NCBI RefSeq assembly: GCF_000419445.1
Contig: NZ_AULK01000001.1
Coordinates: 248,001 to 312,000 of the forward strand
Reading direction: 5' to 3'
DNA from: Gryllotalpicola ginsengisoli DSM 22003
Lineage (GTDB): Bacteria; Actinomycetota; Actinomycetes; Actinomycetales; Microbacteriaceae
Length of the DNA stretch: 64,000 bases
Shown here: piece by piece, positions 32,727 to 40,977 of the stretch
Layout: every line of letters starts with the position of its first letter
How positions within the stretch are numbered: the first letter of the stretch is position 1
The notes under the pieces: model-generated
The model's input: only the letters and a program-made list of their open reading frames with translations
What the model was told of the DNA's origin: nothing
Database searches by the model: none
Translations under genes and position numbers: made by a program

Positions 32727-33017
32727 CTACACGCGGCGGCCGCGCGAGCCGGCGGTGATCGCCGAGGCGATGATCACGAACACGATCGCGACGGCCACCT
32801 GCCAGATGTGCCGCCACCAGTCGAAGCCGGAGGTCTCCACGAACTGGCCGTTGTGGAACAGCGCCGCGTAGATCCAGTTGCCGACGAGGATGCCGAGGAT
32901 GCCGCATACGATCGTCAGCCAGAACGGGATGTTGTCGCGGTTCGACGGCACGATCCACTTCGCGATCAGGCCGATGATGATGCCGCCGATGATGATCCAG
33001 AGGATCGTTCCGAGCAT
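32727..33017 (-). CDS. GlsB/YeaQ/YmgE family membrane protein
   Basis: A 96-residue protein with three membrane helices: LGTILWIIIGGIIIGLIAKWIV, WLTIVCGILGILVGNWIYAAL and VAVAIVFVIIASAIT. The GG-rich helix starts are characteristic of the GlsB/YeaQ stress-response family, whose biochemical role is unclear. I start at the ATG at 33017, seven bases after GGGAGG; an earlier frame extension has no support. It is a single gene between aroQ and efp, followed by its own hairpin. Confidence 0.85.
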   Translation of the reverse strand: MLGTILWIIIGGIIIGLIAKWIVPSNRDNIPFWLTIVCGILGILVGNWIYAALFHNGQFVETSGFDWWRHIWQVAVAIVFVIIASAITAGSRGRRV

Positions 33018-33104
33018 GGTGTTCCTCCCTGTGGTCGACCCTGCGGTCAAGGTCCCGACCGATCCGGTACCCGGTTCGGGAGCCTCACAGCCGCATCATG
33101 GCCG

Positions 33105-33539
33105 TCACCTGGTCAGCTGCGCGAGAGCCAGCCGGTAGGAGTCGAAGCCGAAGCCCGCGATGACGCCGCTGACCACCGGGGAGATGACGCTCGTGTGCCG
33201 GAACTCCTCGCGGGCGTGCGGGTTGGAGAGGTGCACCTCGACCACGGGCACGCCGGAGGAGGTCACGTACTGCACCGCGTCGCGGAGCGCATAGGAGTAG
33301 TGCGTCCAGGCGCCGGCGTTGAGCACCACCGGGACGCGTTCCTGCGCCGCCCGGTGCAGCCAGCCGAGCAACTCTCCCTCGTGGTCGGTCTGGCGCACCT
33401 CGACGGTGTGGCCGCCGGCCGCGGCATCCGTCGCCAGCGTGTCGGCGAGGTCGGCGAGCGTGGCCGAGCCGTAGATCTCGGGTTCGCGGGTGCCGAGCGT
33501 GCCGAGGTTGGGGCCGTTCAGGACGAGGATGTGCGCCAC
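33105..33539 (-). CDS. aroQ: 3-dehydroquinate dehydratase, type II
   Basis: Third shikimate step. The 144-residue dodecamer-type enzyme has the catalytic Arg/Tyr loop NLGTLGTREPEIYG, the Asn in VVLNAGAWTHYS and the His in VHLSNPHAREEFRHTS. GTG start, with TAAGGT seven bases upstream. In most relatives aroQ directly follows aroB; here three unrelated genes intervene. Confidence 0.96.
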   Translation of the reverse strand: MAHILVLNGPNLGTLGTREPEIYGSATLADLADTLATDAAAGGHTVEVRQTDHEGELLGWLHRAAQERVPVVLNAGAWTHYSYALRDAVQYVTSSGVPVVEVHLSNPHAREEFRHTSVISPVVSGVIAGFGFDSYRLALAQLTR

Positions 33540-33552
33540 CCTCGTTACCTTA
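33540..33552 (-). promoter_or_regulatory. Putative leaderless promoter of aroQ
   Basis: TAAGGT (complement of 33547-33552), seven bases, then the aroQ GTG at 33539. It overlaps the stop codon of the DUF3052 gene. Confidence 0.4.
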
Positions 33553-33937
33553 GCGGCGCCTCTTCGTCCGCTCGCAGCGGCCGCACGCGCACCGCGGACC
33601 ACTCGTCGCCCAGCGGGCGGTTGCCGATGCCGCGCCAGCCGTGCTCCTGCACGGCGCGGGCGATGACGTCGCGGTTCAGTTCGCTGCGGCCGCCCTTGGG
33701 GTAGCAGATCCACACCACGCGCGCCCGGGCGAGCCGGGGCAGCAGGGCGGTGAGGTCGTCGTGCAGCGCGGCGAGGGTGGGCGAGAAGACGAAGACGCCG
33801 GCGGCGTCGTCGACGGATGCCTCGGCCGAGCCCTGCGGCAACGGCATCAGCAGCTCGCGCTGTTCGGGGCTCGCCCCGACGATGGCGATGCTCTCGCCCT
33901 TCTTCACCTGCAGGTGCTCGGCAACCGTGTCGGCCAT
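33545..33937 (-). CDS. DUF3052 family protein
   Basis: A 130-residue soluble protein without membrane segments. The order LQVKKGESIAIVGA, then LMPLPQG, then ARARVVWICYPKGGRSELNRDVIARAV and GDEWSAVRVRPL matches DUF3052, a small domain of unknown function resembling part of a Rossmann methyltransferase fold. No catalytic residues are recognisable. It begins next to a TAGTGT box and ends two bases before the aroQ -10 box, so it looks independently transcribed. Confidence 0.72.
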   Translation of the reverse strand: MADTVAEHLQVKKGESIAIVGASPEQRELLMPLPQGSAEASVDDAAGVFVFSPTLAALHDDLTALLPRLARARVVWICYPKGGRSELNRDVIARAVQEHGWRGIGNRPLGDEWSAVRVRPLRADEEAPLR

Positions 33938-33950
33938 GGGGCTGACACTA
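33938..33950 (-). promoter_or_regulatory. Putative leaderless promoter of the DUF3052 gene
   Basis: TAGTGT (complement of 33945-33950) ends seven bases before the ATG at 33937. There is no ribosome binding site. Confidence 0.42.
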
Positions 33951-33989
33951 GTGCCCTCTGAGCCGGGCGGTGCGGCGAATGCGCGCAGG

Positions 33990-34018
33990 GGCGCACGTTG
34001 TTGCGCGAAACGTGCGCC
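33990..34018 (-). terminator. Hairpin after the tetR/membrane-gene pair
   Basis: A perfect 10-bp stem, GGCGCACGTT (33990-33999) with AACGTGCGCC (34009-34018), and a 9-base loop, 25 bases beyond the stop at 34044. No U-tract; it would end the accessory operon before the DUF3052 promoter. Confidence 0.5.
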
Positions 34019-34043
34019 GTTGCGCCGATCCGTCGCGTCGAGC

Positions 34044-34568
34044 TCACTCCTCGTCGGCCGCGACCAGGGCGTCGACGTCGGATTGCGGCTGCAGTCGCTG
34101 TCTGTCTCGCGCCAGCGCGATGCGAGAGGTCGTCCACCAGCCGCCCGCCACGGCGATCGATGTGGCGATGGTGTAAGCGAGGGTGAGAGCGGCCATTGCG
34201 GATCCGAATCCGAACACCAGCGCCTGCACGGCATAGCCCCACGCCGCGCCGTACAGTGCGAATGCGAGCACGTGGACGAGGTCGCGCCGCTGGCGGCGCA
34301 GCACGCGTCCGAGCACAAGGGCGAGCGGCGAACCGGCCAGCGTTGCGGCCAACGTCAGCGGGAACCCGAAGATCAAATAGACGATGACGAATCCTGGTTC
34401 GGCGCCCGAAGCGAGACTGGCGATCCAGGCCGACGCGAATGCAATCGGCTGGAACCAGAGCAATGCGAACGCCGCTCCCCGCGCGAACTCGCCGCCCGTG
34501 AACGCCCGCGGTGATTGCTCCGTCCGAGGTGTTGGACGAACCCCGTATCGTGCCTCGACGGCGCTCAT
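34044..34568 (-). CDS. Hypothetical integral membrane protein, tetR partner
   Basis: I do not recognise a family. The 174-residue protein has a polar N-terminus of about 30 residues and four or five hydrophobic segments: around residues 31-52, 57-85, 100-120 and 122-150. It ends in an acidic soluble tail, RLQPQSDVDALVAADEE. The ATG overlaps the tetR stop (ATGA), so the pair is co-translated and this is the likely regulated gene. Local G+C is about 65% against 73% for neighbours, and rarer codons appear, suggesting later acquisition. Confidence 0.75.
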   Translation of the reverse strand: MSAVEARYGVRPTPRTEQSPRAFTGGEFARGAAFALLWFQPIAFASAWIASLASGAEPGFVIVYLIFGFPLTLAATLAGSPLALVLGRVLRRQRRDLVHVLAFALYGAAWGYAVQALVFGFGSAMAALTLAYTIATSIAVAGGWWTTSRIALARDRQRLQPQSDVDALVAADEE

Positions 34569-35239
34569 GCGCCGACCTCGCCGGCGAGCTCCAGAAGGGC
34601 ACGCAGCGGTGCGCGCACGACCGGCACACGTAGGAACGGCAGCACGGCGGCGCACAGGCGCAGAGCGTGGTCGACCAGGCGTTCTGTGTTCCGCTGCCCC
34701 GGCGACCGGTCGTAGCTCCAGTACAGGCAGACCAGCAGGTACACCAACCACAGAGCATGAGGCATTCGTGGCCGAACGTCGGCGGGAAGAGCTTGACGCG
34801 CTCCTTCGAGCGCGTCTCGGAAGAGGCCGACGACGACCCGTCGCGCCGGTGCGGACTCCGGAGACATCGGGTTGAGCGGCGAGTCCGGGGCGACCATGGC
34901 TGTGAGGAAGCCCGACGCGAAGGCATGGAATGGTGTGAGCTGAGCCAGACCGGTGCGCAGGACGATGCGGATCCGGGAGATCAGGTCGTCCGTATCGGCG
35001 AGAGCGGCCGCTGCCGCCGCCCGGTGAGCCTCCTGCACCTCGAGGTACAGCTCTTGCACGAGGTGGTTCTTCGTCGGGAAGTAGTAGTACGCATTTCCCA
35101 GCGAGACGCCGGACTCTGCGGCGATGCGGCGCATAGTCGTCGCGTCGAAACCCTCCTCGCGGAAGGAACGCAGGGCCGCCGCACGGATCGCCTCCCTCGT
35201 CTGCGCGGCTTTCGTGCCCGCATCCGCATTTTTGAACAC
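34565..35239 (-). CDS. TetR family transcriptional regulator
   Basis: A one-domain repressor of about 224 residues. The N-terminal HTH is clear: REAIRAAALRSFREEGFDATTMRRIAAESGVSLGNAYYYFPTKNHLV. The rest is an all-helical ligand domain. I place the start at the GTG at 35239 because a TAGTTT -10 box lies six bases before it; a TTG at 35245 is the other choice. A perfect 20-base palindrome covers the -10 box, both possible starts and the first codons, so autorepression is probable. It is co-transcribed with a membrane protein and, as a pair, splits aroB from aroQ. Confidence 0.9.
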   Translation of the reverse strand: MFKNADAGTKAAQTREAIRAAALRSFREEGFDATTMRRIAAESGVSLGNAYYYFPTKNHLVQELYLEVQEAHRAAAAAALADTDDLISRIRIVLRTGLAQLTPFHAFASGFLTAMVAPDSPLNPMSPESAPARRVVVGLFRDALEGARQALPADVRPRMPHALWLVYLLVCLYWSYDRSPGQRNTERLVDHALRLCAAVLPFLRVPVVRAPLRALLELAGEVGA

Positions 35240-35248
35240 GTTCAAAAA
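35229..35248. promoter_or_regulatory. Palindromic operator of the TetR regulator
   Basis: TTTTTGAAC (35229-35237), an AC spacer, GTTCAAAAA (35240-35248): a perfect 9-bp inverted repeat, very A/T-rich for this genome. TTGAAC/GTTCAA half-sites are typical TetR-family operators. It overlaps the tetR -10 box and start codon. Confidence 0.75.
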
Positions 35249-35274
35249 CTACGTGCGCAAAGCACTCGCCGCAA
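35246..35274 (-). promoter_or_regulatory. tetR promoter
   Basis: On the minus strand TTGCGG (35274-35269), a 17-base spacer and TAGTTT (35251-35246), then six bases to the GTG start. One of the few places in the window with both -35-like and -10 elements at ideal spacing. Confidence 0.55.
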
Positions 35275-35309
35275 TGGTCGGCAGCGGTCACTCGCGTGAG
35301 CCCCTGAGC

Positions 35310-36395
35310 CTACGACGCGATCTCCTGGTATGCCGCGAACAGCAGCGATTCGTCGGGCGCCTGCAGCACGGTCGGCCGGGCCACGTCGTCGAGCACGATG
35401 AAGCGCAGCATGGCGCCCCGGGCCTTCTTGTCGCGGCGCATGGTCGAAAGCAGCGTCTGCCAGCGGCCCGCCGGGTAGCTCGTCGGCAGGGTGAGCGACT
35501 CGAGGATCGCGCGGTGGCGCTCGACGACGGCGTCGGGAAGCCGGCCGGCGAGCCGTGAGAGCTCCGCGGCGTAGACCATGCCGATCGACACGGCGGCGCC
35601 GTGCCGCCACTGGTACCGCTCGGCGTGCTCGATGGCGTGCCCGAGGGTGTGCCCGTAGTTGAGGATCTCGCGCAACCCCGACTCCTTGAAGTCCTGGCCG
35701 ACGACGCGCGCCTTGACGCCGATGGAGAGCTCCACGACGCGGCGGAACGCGTCGGAGGCCGGGTCGGTGGTGCCGTCGACGTCGGCCTCGAGCAGGTCGA
35801 GGATCTCGGGTTCGGCGATGAAGCCGCACTTGACGATCTCGGCGAAGCCGGCGAGCACCTCGTTGCGGCCGAGGCTCGAGATCGTGTCGAGGTCGGCCAC
35901 GACGGCGGCCGGGGCGTAGAACGCCCCGACGAGGTTCTTGCCCTCGGCGGTGTTGATGCCGGTCTTGCCGCCGACGGCCGCGTCGACCATGCCGAGCACC
36001 GTGGTCGGCACCTGCACCAGCTTGACCCCGCGCAGCCAGGTGGCGGCGACGAACCCGGCGAGGTCGGTGACGGCTCCGCCGCCGAAGCCGATCACCGCGT
36101 CGGAGCGGGTGAAGTCGGCCTGGCCGAGGATCTGCCAGCAGAACGAGGCGACCTCGACGCGCTTGGCCGCCTCGGCGTCGGGCACCTCGGCCAGCAGCAC
36201 CTGGTAGCGGTCGGCGAGGCTCTCGCGCAGCTCCTCGGCCGCGCGCGCGAGGGTCGGCGGGTGCACGATCAGCACCTTCGCGACGCCCTCGCCGAGCTGC
36301 TCGGCGAGGCGGTGCCGCAGGCCGTAGCCCACGGTGACGGTGTACGGGTCGAGACCCGCCACGGCGATCTCGGTGATGTCACGGGCGTCGGTCAT
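35310..36395 (-). CDS. aroB: 3-dehydroquinate synthase
   Basis: NAD- and zinc-dependent ring closure of DAHP, second shikimate step. 361 residues with the glycine-rich GFGGGAVTDLAGFVAATWLRG, the VPTTVLGMVDAAVGGKTGIN signature and the zinc ligands in LNYGHTLGHAIEH. The ATG overlaps the aroK stop (ATGA). It ends the aroE-aroC-aroK-aroB run. Confidence 0.97.
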   Translation of the reverse strand: MTDARDITEIAVAGLDPYTVTVGYGLRHRLAEQLGEGVAKVLIVHPPTLARAAEELRESLADRYQVLLAEVPDAEAAKRVEVASFCWQILGQADFTRSDAVIGFGGGAVTDLAGFVAATWLRGVKLVQVPTTVLGMVDAAVGGKTGINTAEGKNLVGAFYAPAAVVADLDTISSLGRNEVLAGFAEIVKCGFIAEPEILDLLEADVDGTTDPASDAFRRVVELSIGVKARVVGQDFKESGLREILNYGHTLGHAIEHAERYQWRHGAAVSIGMVYAAELSRLAGRLPDAVVERHRAILESLTLPTSYPAGRWQTLLSTMRRDKKARGAMLRFIVLDDVARPTVLQAPDESLLFAAYQEIAS

Positions 36396-36889
36396 TCGGT
36401 GAGCTCCCTCGTTCGGTGCACCCAGGCGACGATGTCGTCGGCGACCCGGGTCATGGGGGTGCGGCTCGTGTCGATGCGCACATCGGCGAGCCGCTCGTAG
36501 AGCGGACGGCGGGCCTCGACGAGGGCGGCCCAGCCCTCGAGGTCCTTGACGAGGGGGCGGCCGGCGTCGAGCCGCGCCTCGACCGCCTCGCGGGTCACAT
36601 CGAGCATCACGACGCGAGCGGATGCGAGGTCGCGCTGCGTCTCGGGATCCAGCACCGCTCCCCCGCCGAAGGACACCACCGCGTCCTGCGCGAGCGCCTC
36701 GACGACGGCGTCCCGCTCGAGCCGGCGGAAGTGCGCCTCGCCGTGCTGGGCGAAGATCTCGGGGATGGGCCCGTGCCGCTGCACGATGAGCGCGTCGGTG
36801 TCGATGAAGGTCTTGCCGAGCAGTTTCGCCACCCGCCTGCCGACGCGGGACTTGCCGCTCGCGGGCGGCCCGATGAGCACGATCGGCAC
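36392..36889 (-). CDS. aroK: Shikimate kinase
   Basis: Phosphorylates shikimate at O3. The 165-residue P-loop kinase has GPPASGKS at residues 7-14, the shikimate-binding FIDTDALI and SFGGGAVL, and the LID region in RPLVKDLEGW. GTG start, six bases after aroC. Confidence 0.96.
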   Translation of the reverse strand: MPIVLIGPPASGKSRVGRRVAKLLGKTFIDTDALIVQRHGPIPEIFAQHGEAHFRRLERDAVVEALAQDAVVSFGGGAVLDPETQRDLASARVVMLDVTREAVEARLDAGRPLVKDLEGWAALVEARRPLYERLADVRIDTSRTPMTRVADDIVAWVHRTRELTE

Positions 36890-36895
36890 GGGGCG

Positions 36896-38113
36896 CTACG
36901 CCTCGCTGTGCGCCGCCGGGCGGGCCACGGCCGTGCGCAGGGTCTCCGGGATGGCGGCGAGGTAGCCTTCGAGGTTGCGCGTCGTCTCGGCCAGGGAGTC
37001 GCCGCCGAACTTCTCCAGCACGGCGTCGGCGAGCACGAGCGCGACCATCGCCTCGGCGACGACACCGGCGGCCGGAACGGCCGAGACGTCGGAGCGCTGG
37101 TGGTGCGCGGGTGCCGGCTCGCCGGTGGTGACGTCGATGGAGCGCAGCGCGTGGGGCACCGTCGCGATCGGCTTCATGCCGGCGCGCACCCGCAGCACGG
37201 TGCCGGTGGACATGCCGCCCTCGGTGCCGCCGGCGCGGTCGCTGGTGCGCTCGATGAGCCCGTCGCCGGGCACCAGCTCGTCGTGCGCCTGCGAGCCGCG
37301 GCGGCGCGTGGTCTCGAATCCGTCGCCGAGCTCGACGCCCTTGATCGCCTGGATGCTCATCAGCGCCTGCGCGAGCCGGCCGTCCAGCCTGCGGTCCCAC
37401 TGCACGTGCGAGCCGAGGCCGGCCGGCACCCCGTAGGCGAGCACCTCGACGACGCCGCCGAGGGTGTCGCCGTCCTTGTGCGCGGCGTCGACCTCGGCGA
37501 CCATGAGCGCGCTCGTGGCCGGGTCGAAGCAGCGCAGCGGGTCGGCGTCGATGGCCTCCACGTCCGCCGGCTGCGGCAGCCGGGAGCCGTCGGGCACCCG
37601 CACCGGCCCGATGGAGAGGGTGTGCGCGACGGTCTCGATGCCGAGCTCGCGCAGGAACGACTTGGCCACCGCGCCGAGCGCGACCCGCGCGGCGGTCTCG
37701 CGGGCGCTGGCGCGCTCGAGCACGGGCCGGGCCTCGTCGAAGCCGTACTTCTGCATGCCGACCAGGTCGGCGTGGCCCGGCCGGGGCCGGGTCAGCGGCG
37801 CCCCGCGACCGGTCTTCAGCACCTCCGGGTCCACCGGCTCCGGGCTCATCACGTCGACCCACTTGGGCCACTCGGTGTTCCCGATCCGCAGCGCGACGGG
37901 GCCGCCCATGCTGAACCCGTGCCGCACCCCGCCGGAGAGGGTGAGCTCGTCCTGCTCGAACTTCATCCGCGCGCCGCGCCCGTAGCCGAGCTTGCGGCGG
38001 GCCAGATCGGCCTGGATGTCCGCGATCCGCACCGGCACCCCCGCGGGCAGTCCCTCGAGCACCGCGATCAACTCGGGTCCGTGCGATTCCCCTGCGGTCA
38101 GCCAGCGAAGCAT
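36896..38113 (-). CDS. aroC: Chorismate synthase
   Basis: Final shikimate step, an FMN-dependent elimination. 405 residues with [11 protein letters not shown] at the N-terminus, [14 protein letters not shown] and [18 protein letters not shown]. Its product is the TrpE substrate at the other end of the window. The start ATG follows TAGGCTGGAGGC: GGAGG is too close to act as a ribosome binding site, whereas TAGGCT is six bases away and overlaps the aroE stop, suggesting a leaderless transcript. Confidence 0.97.
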   Translation of the reverse strand: MLRWLTAGESHGPELIAVLEGLPAGVPVRIADIQADLARRKLGYGRGARMKFEQDELTLSGGVRHGFSMGGPVALRIGNTEWPKWVDVMSPEPVDPEVLKTGRGAPLTRPRPGHADLVGMQKYGFDEARPVLERASARETAARVALGAVAKSFLRELGIETVAHTLSIGPVRVPDGSRLPQPADVEAIDADPLRCFDPATSALMVAEVDAAHKDGDTLGGVVEVLAYGVPAGLGSHVQWDRRLDGRLAQALMSIQAIKGVELGDGFETTRRRGSQAHDELVPGDGLIERTSDRAGGTEGGMSTGTVLRVRAGMKPIATVPHALRSIDVTTGEPAPAHHQRSDVSAVPAAGVVAEAMVALVLADAVLEKFGGDSLAETTRNLEGYLAAIPETLRTAVARPAAHSEA

Positions 38114-38125
38114 GCCTCCAGCCTA
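38114..38125 (-). promoter_or_regulatory. Putative leaderless promoter of aroC
   Basis: TAGGCT (complement of 38120-38125) whose first three bases are the aroE stop codon, six bases, then the aroC ATG. Same hexamer as before rpe and hisE. Confidence 0.4.
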
Positions 38126-39007
38126 CTTGGGCGGCGGCGTGCCGTCGTCGCGCAGGCCGACCGAGGCGAGCATGGCGGCCAGCACGGATGCCTCGTCCGG
38201 CAGCGGCGCGAAGGGGTCGCCCGAGAGGAAGATCCGCACCTGCAGCAGGGCCTGGTGCACGAGCATCGGCAGCCCGCTCAGCACCGTGCCGCCCGCCTGC
38301 GCCCACGCCGCGCCGAGCGGCGTCGGCCACGGGTCGTAGGCGACGTCGAGCAGCGGCACCCGCGCCCGGAAGCGCGCGTCGAAGGAGACAGGCGTGTCGA
38401 CGCCGCCGGGCAGCGTGCTCACCAGCAGGTCGGTCGCGTCGTCGTCGCGGGGCGTGTCGAAGGTGCCGACCGAGGCGGCGAGCCCCACGGATGCCGCGAG
38501 CGGCAGCAGCCCCGCCGCGCGCTCCGGCGCGCGGACGCTCAGGTGCACGCTCTCGGCGCCCAGCTCCCCCGCCGCGACGATCGCGCTGGCCGCGGTGGCG
38601 CCGCCGCCGAGGATCTGCACGTGGCGCACGGCGCGCACCCCGGCGCCCTGGAGGGCGCGCACGATGCCGGGCACGTCGGTGTTGAACCCTTCGCGGCGGG
38701 GCGCCCTGGCCGGGTCATCCGTGAACAGCACCGTGTTGACCGAGCCGGTGAGCGTGCCGAGCTCGTCGACCCGGTCGAGCAGCGGCTGCACCGTCTGCTT
38801 CAGCGGCATGGTCAGCGACAGGCCGCGCCATTCGGGGCCGCACGAGGCGACGAAGCCGAGCAGCGCGGTCTCGTCGACCTCGGCCCGCTCGTAGCTCCAC
38901 GGCAGCCCGAGCACGCGGTAGGCGGCGGCGTGCAGCGTCGGCGACTTGGAATGGGCGATCGGCTTGCCGAGCACGGCGAGCCGGGTGCGGCCCGCGGCAT
39001 CCGTCAC
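38123..39007 (-). CDS. aroE: Shikimate dehydrogenase
   Basis: NADPH-dependent reduction of 3-dehydroshikimate. The 294-residue protein has the substrate-binding PIAHSKSPTLH, the catalytic Lys in LSLTMPLKQTV, the Asp in GFNTDVPGIV and the nucleotide loop LGGGATAASAI. The GTG start overlaps the mltG stop (GTGA). Confidence 0.96.
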   Translation of the reverse strand: MTDAAGRTRLAVLGKPIAHSKSPTLHAAAYRVLGLPWSYERAEVDETALLGFVASCGPEWRGLSLTMPLKQTVQPLLDRVDELGTLTGSVNTVLFTDDPARAPRREGFNTDVPGIVRALQGAGVRAVRHVQILGGGATAASAIVAAGELGAESVHLSVRAPERAAGLLPLAASVGLAASVGTFDTPRDDDATDLLVSTLPGGVDTPVSFDARFRARVPLLDVAYDPWPTPLGAAWAQAGGTVLSGLPMLVHQALLQVRIFLSGDPFAPLPDEASVLAAMLASVGLRDDGTPPPK

Positions 39008-40482
39008 GAGCAGTAGTCCTTGTTCTCGCTCTGGGCGCACCAGTCCTGCAGCTGCTTGACGTTCTTCTCGTGCTGCGCCTCGGTCGTGGCGAACGCCGTC
39101 TCGCCGGTGCGCAGGTTCACGACGGTGAAGTACAGGTAGTCGCCCTGCGGGTTCATCGCCGCGCGCAGGGCCGCGTCGCCCGGATTGCTGATCGGCCCGA
39201 CCGGCAGCCCCTTGTGCACGTAGGTGTTGTACGGGTTCTTGGCGTTCTTCCGCTCGGCGTCGGTGGTCCACACGGTGTCGGTGTGGCCGGTGCCGTACGC
39301 GACCGTGGCGTCCGACTGCAGCGGCATGCCCTTGTCGAGGCGGTTCTGGAAGACCCCGGCGATCTTCGGCAGGTCCTGCGGGTTCGGCCCGGCCTCCTTC
39401 TGCACGATCGACGCCAGGATGACGGTGTCCCACAGCTTCGAGCTCGGGATGCCGTCCTCGGCGAACGCCTCCTTGGCGCGGTCGACGAGCGTCGTGATCA
39501 CACCCTTCGCGTCGCTGTCGGGGTCGAGGGTGTAGGTGGCGGGGAACAGGAAGCCCTCGAGGCTCGTCGCCTTCGCCGGCAGCCCGTACGCCTGCGGGTC
39601 CTTGGCGGCCGCCTTGAGCTCGGCGAGCGGGATCTTGGTCGCCGCCGCCGCGTCGGCCAGCACGGTGGCCTCGGTCTCGCCCTCGCGCACCAGCAGCGCA
39701 TTCGCGAGGTGCGACTTGGGGTCCTGCAGCAGCGCGAGCGCGGCCTTGGCGCTCATGTGCTTGCGCAGCTTGTAGACGCCCGGCTGGAACACCGGGTCGG
39801 GTTTGGTCTGCAGCAGCAGCGAGTAGAACGCCTGGGAGGTCTTGGTGACCCCCGCATTCGCGAGGGTCTTGGCGATCGTCTCGCCCGAGTCGCCGTTCTT
39901 GATGGTGACCTTGACCTCGCCGGTGCCCTTGCCGGTGTAGTCGGTGGGCTCCGGGTGCAGCAGTTTCATCACCGACTGCACCTGGGGCTGGAAGGTCTGC
40001 CAGGCGTACCAGCCGCCGCCCCCGATGAGAGCGAGCACGACGACGGTGACGATGATGCGGGTCCAGACCCGGCGGGCGCGGCCGGGGGCGCGGCGGCGGG
40101 GCCCGGACGGCCCGTCTCCCCCGTCGCCGCCCCACTGCGTCTCGTGGTGGTGCCAGCCGAGCGCGCCGAGCGGATGCTCGTGGTGTTCGTGCTGGTCCCG
40201 CTGTGGTCGCTCTTGCTGCTGCCGGGGTTGCTCCTGCTGCCCGGGGCGCTCCGGGCGCTCGGCCGCGCGCGACGGCTCCTGCCGCACGGCGGGCACGACC
40301 GGCTTACGCTGCGACCGGCGGCCGGCCTCGAGCGCCTCACGGGCGGCGCGCGCCTCGCGGCGGGTCATCGGCCGGCTCGCGCTCTCCTGCCCCCCAGCAG
40401 GTGCGGCATCGGCGAGCGGCGCGAAGGGGTCGTCGAGGTCGAGCCCGTCGCGGCGATCGGATGGCGTGGCTGGAGGCGTCAC
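39004..40482 (-). CDS. mltG: Endolytic transglycosylase MltG
   Basis: Cuts nascent glycan strands at the membrane and sets their length. 492 residues. A long cytoplasmic N-terminus (1-138) is low-complexity, with Gln/Arg/Glu-rich 78-98 and a His cluster at 98-113; one transmembrane helix spans about 141-160. A LysM-like segment (EVKVTIKNGDSGETIAKTL) precedes the YceG/MltG catalytic domain with the Glu in LASIVQKEAG and the SNPGDAALRAAMNP signature. GTG start, 27 bases after ruvX. Confidence 0.94.
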   Translation of the reverse strand: MTPPATPSDRRDGLDLDDPFAPLADAAPAGGQESASRPMTRREARAAREALEAGRRSQRKPVVPAVRQEPSRAAERPERPGQQEQPRQQQERPQRDQHEHHEHPLGALGWHHHETQWGGDGGDGPSGPRRRAPGRARRVWTRIIVTVVVLALIGGGGWYAWQTFQPQVQSVMKLLHPEPTDYTGKGTGEVKVTIKNGDSGETIAKTLANAGVTKTSQAFYSLLLQTKPDPVFQPGVYKLRKHMSAKAALALLQDPKSHLANALLVREGETEATVLADAAAATKIPLAELKAAAKDPQAYGLPAKATSLEGFLFPATYTLDPDSDAKGVITTLVDRAKEAFAEDGIPSSKLWDTVILASIVQKEAGPNPQDLPKIAGVFQNRLDKGMPLQSDATVAYGTGHTDTVWTTDAERKNAKNPYNTYVHKGLPVGPISNPGDAALRAAMNPQGDYLYFTVVNLRTGETAFATTEAQHEKNVKQLQDWCAQSENKDYCS

Positions 40483-40509
40483 GGAGGGGCTGGCTCCTTC
40501 AGATCTGTC

Positions 40510-40971
40510 TCACGCGGTCGCGTCGACCACGGTTCCGGCCGCACGGCCGGTCGACCGCTCGGCGTCGAGCGCGTGCTGCAGGATCACGGCAGCCGCTGAC
40601 TGGTCTACTACCGTACGCGACTTCTTGGTGTTCCGTCCGCCCTGGCGCAGCGCCGCGGTCGCGGTGACCGTCGAGAGCCGCTCGTCGACGAGCCGCACCG
40701 GCACCGTCACCGCCGCGGCGAGCCGCGCCGCGAACTCTTCCGCGTCCTCGGTCGACCGCGTGCTGCGCCCGGAGAGCGACAGCGGCAGGCCGACGATCAC
40801 CTCGATGGCCTCGTGCTCCGCGACGACGGCCGCGATCCGGGCGACGTCGGCCCCGTCATCCGATCTCGCCACCGTCTCGAACGGCGAGGCCAGGAAGCCC
40901 GACGGGTCGCTGCGGCTGACGCCGATGCGCACCGTGCCGACGTCGACACCGATGCGGATGCCGGGGCGCAC
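40510..40971 (-). CDS. ruvX: RuvX/YqgF, 16S rRNA-processing nuclease
   Basis: RNase H-fold Holliday junction resolvase-like protein needed in many bacteria for maturation of the 16S rRNA 5' end. 153 residues with IGVDVGTVRIGVSRSDPSGFLASP, the EVIVGLPLSLSGR strand, RLVDERLSTVTA and the final acidic motif VVDQSAAAVILQHAL. GTG start, six bases after alaS. Confidence 0.94.
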   Translation of the reverse strand: MRPGIRIGVDVGTVRIGVSRSDPSGFLASPFETVARSDDGADVARIAAVVAEHEAIEVIVGLPLSLSGRSTRSTEDAEEFAARLAAAVTVPVRLVDERLSTVTATAALRQGGRNTKKSRTVVDQSAAAVILQHALDAERSTGRAAGTVVDATA

Positions 40972-40977
40972 GGCCGC

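Noticed and set aside
35223-35300. Overlap of tetR with the aroB transcript as a sign of co-transcription
   Set aside because: tetR has its own -35/-10 and operator 60-70 bases beyond the aroB stop, so an independent unit is more likely.
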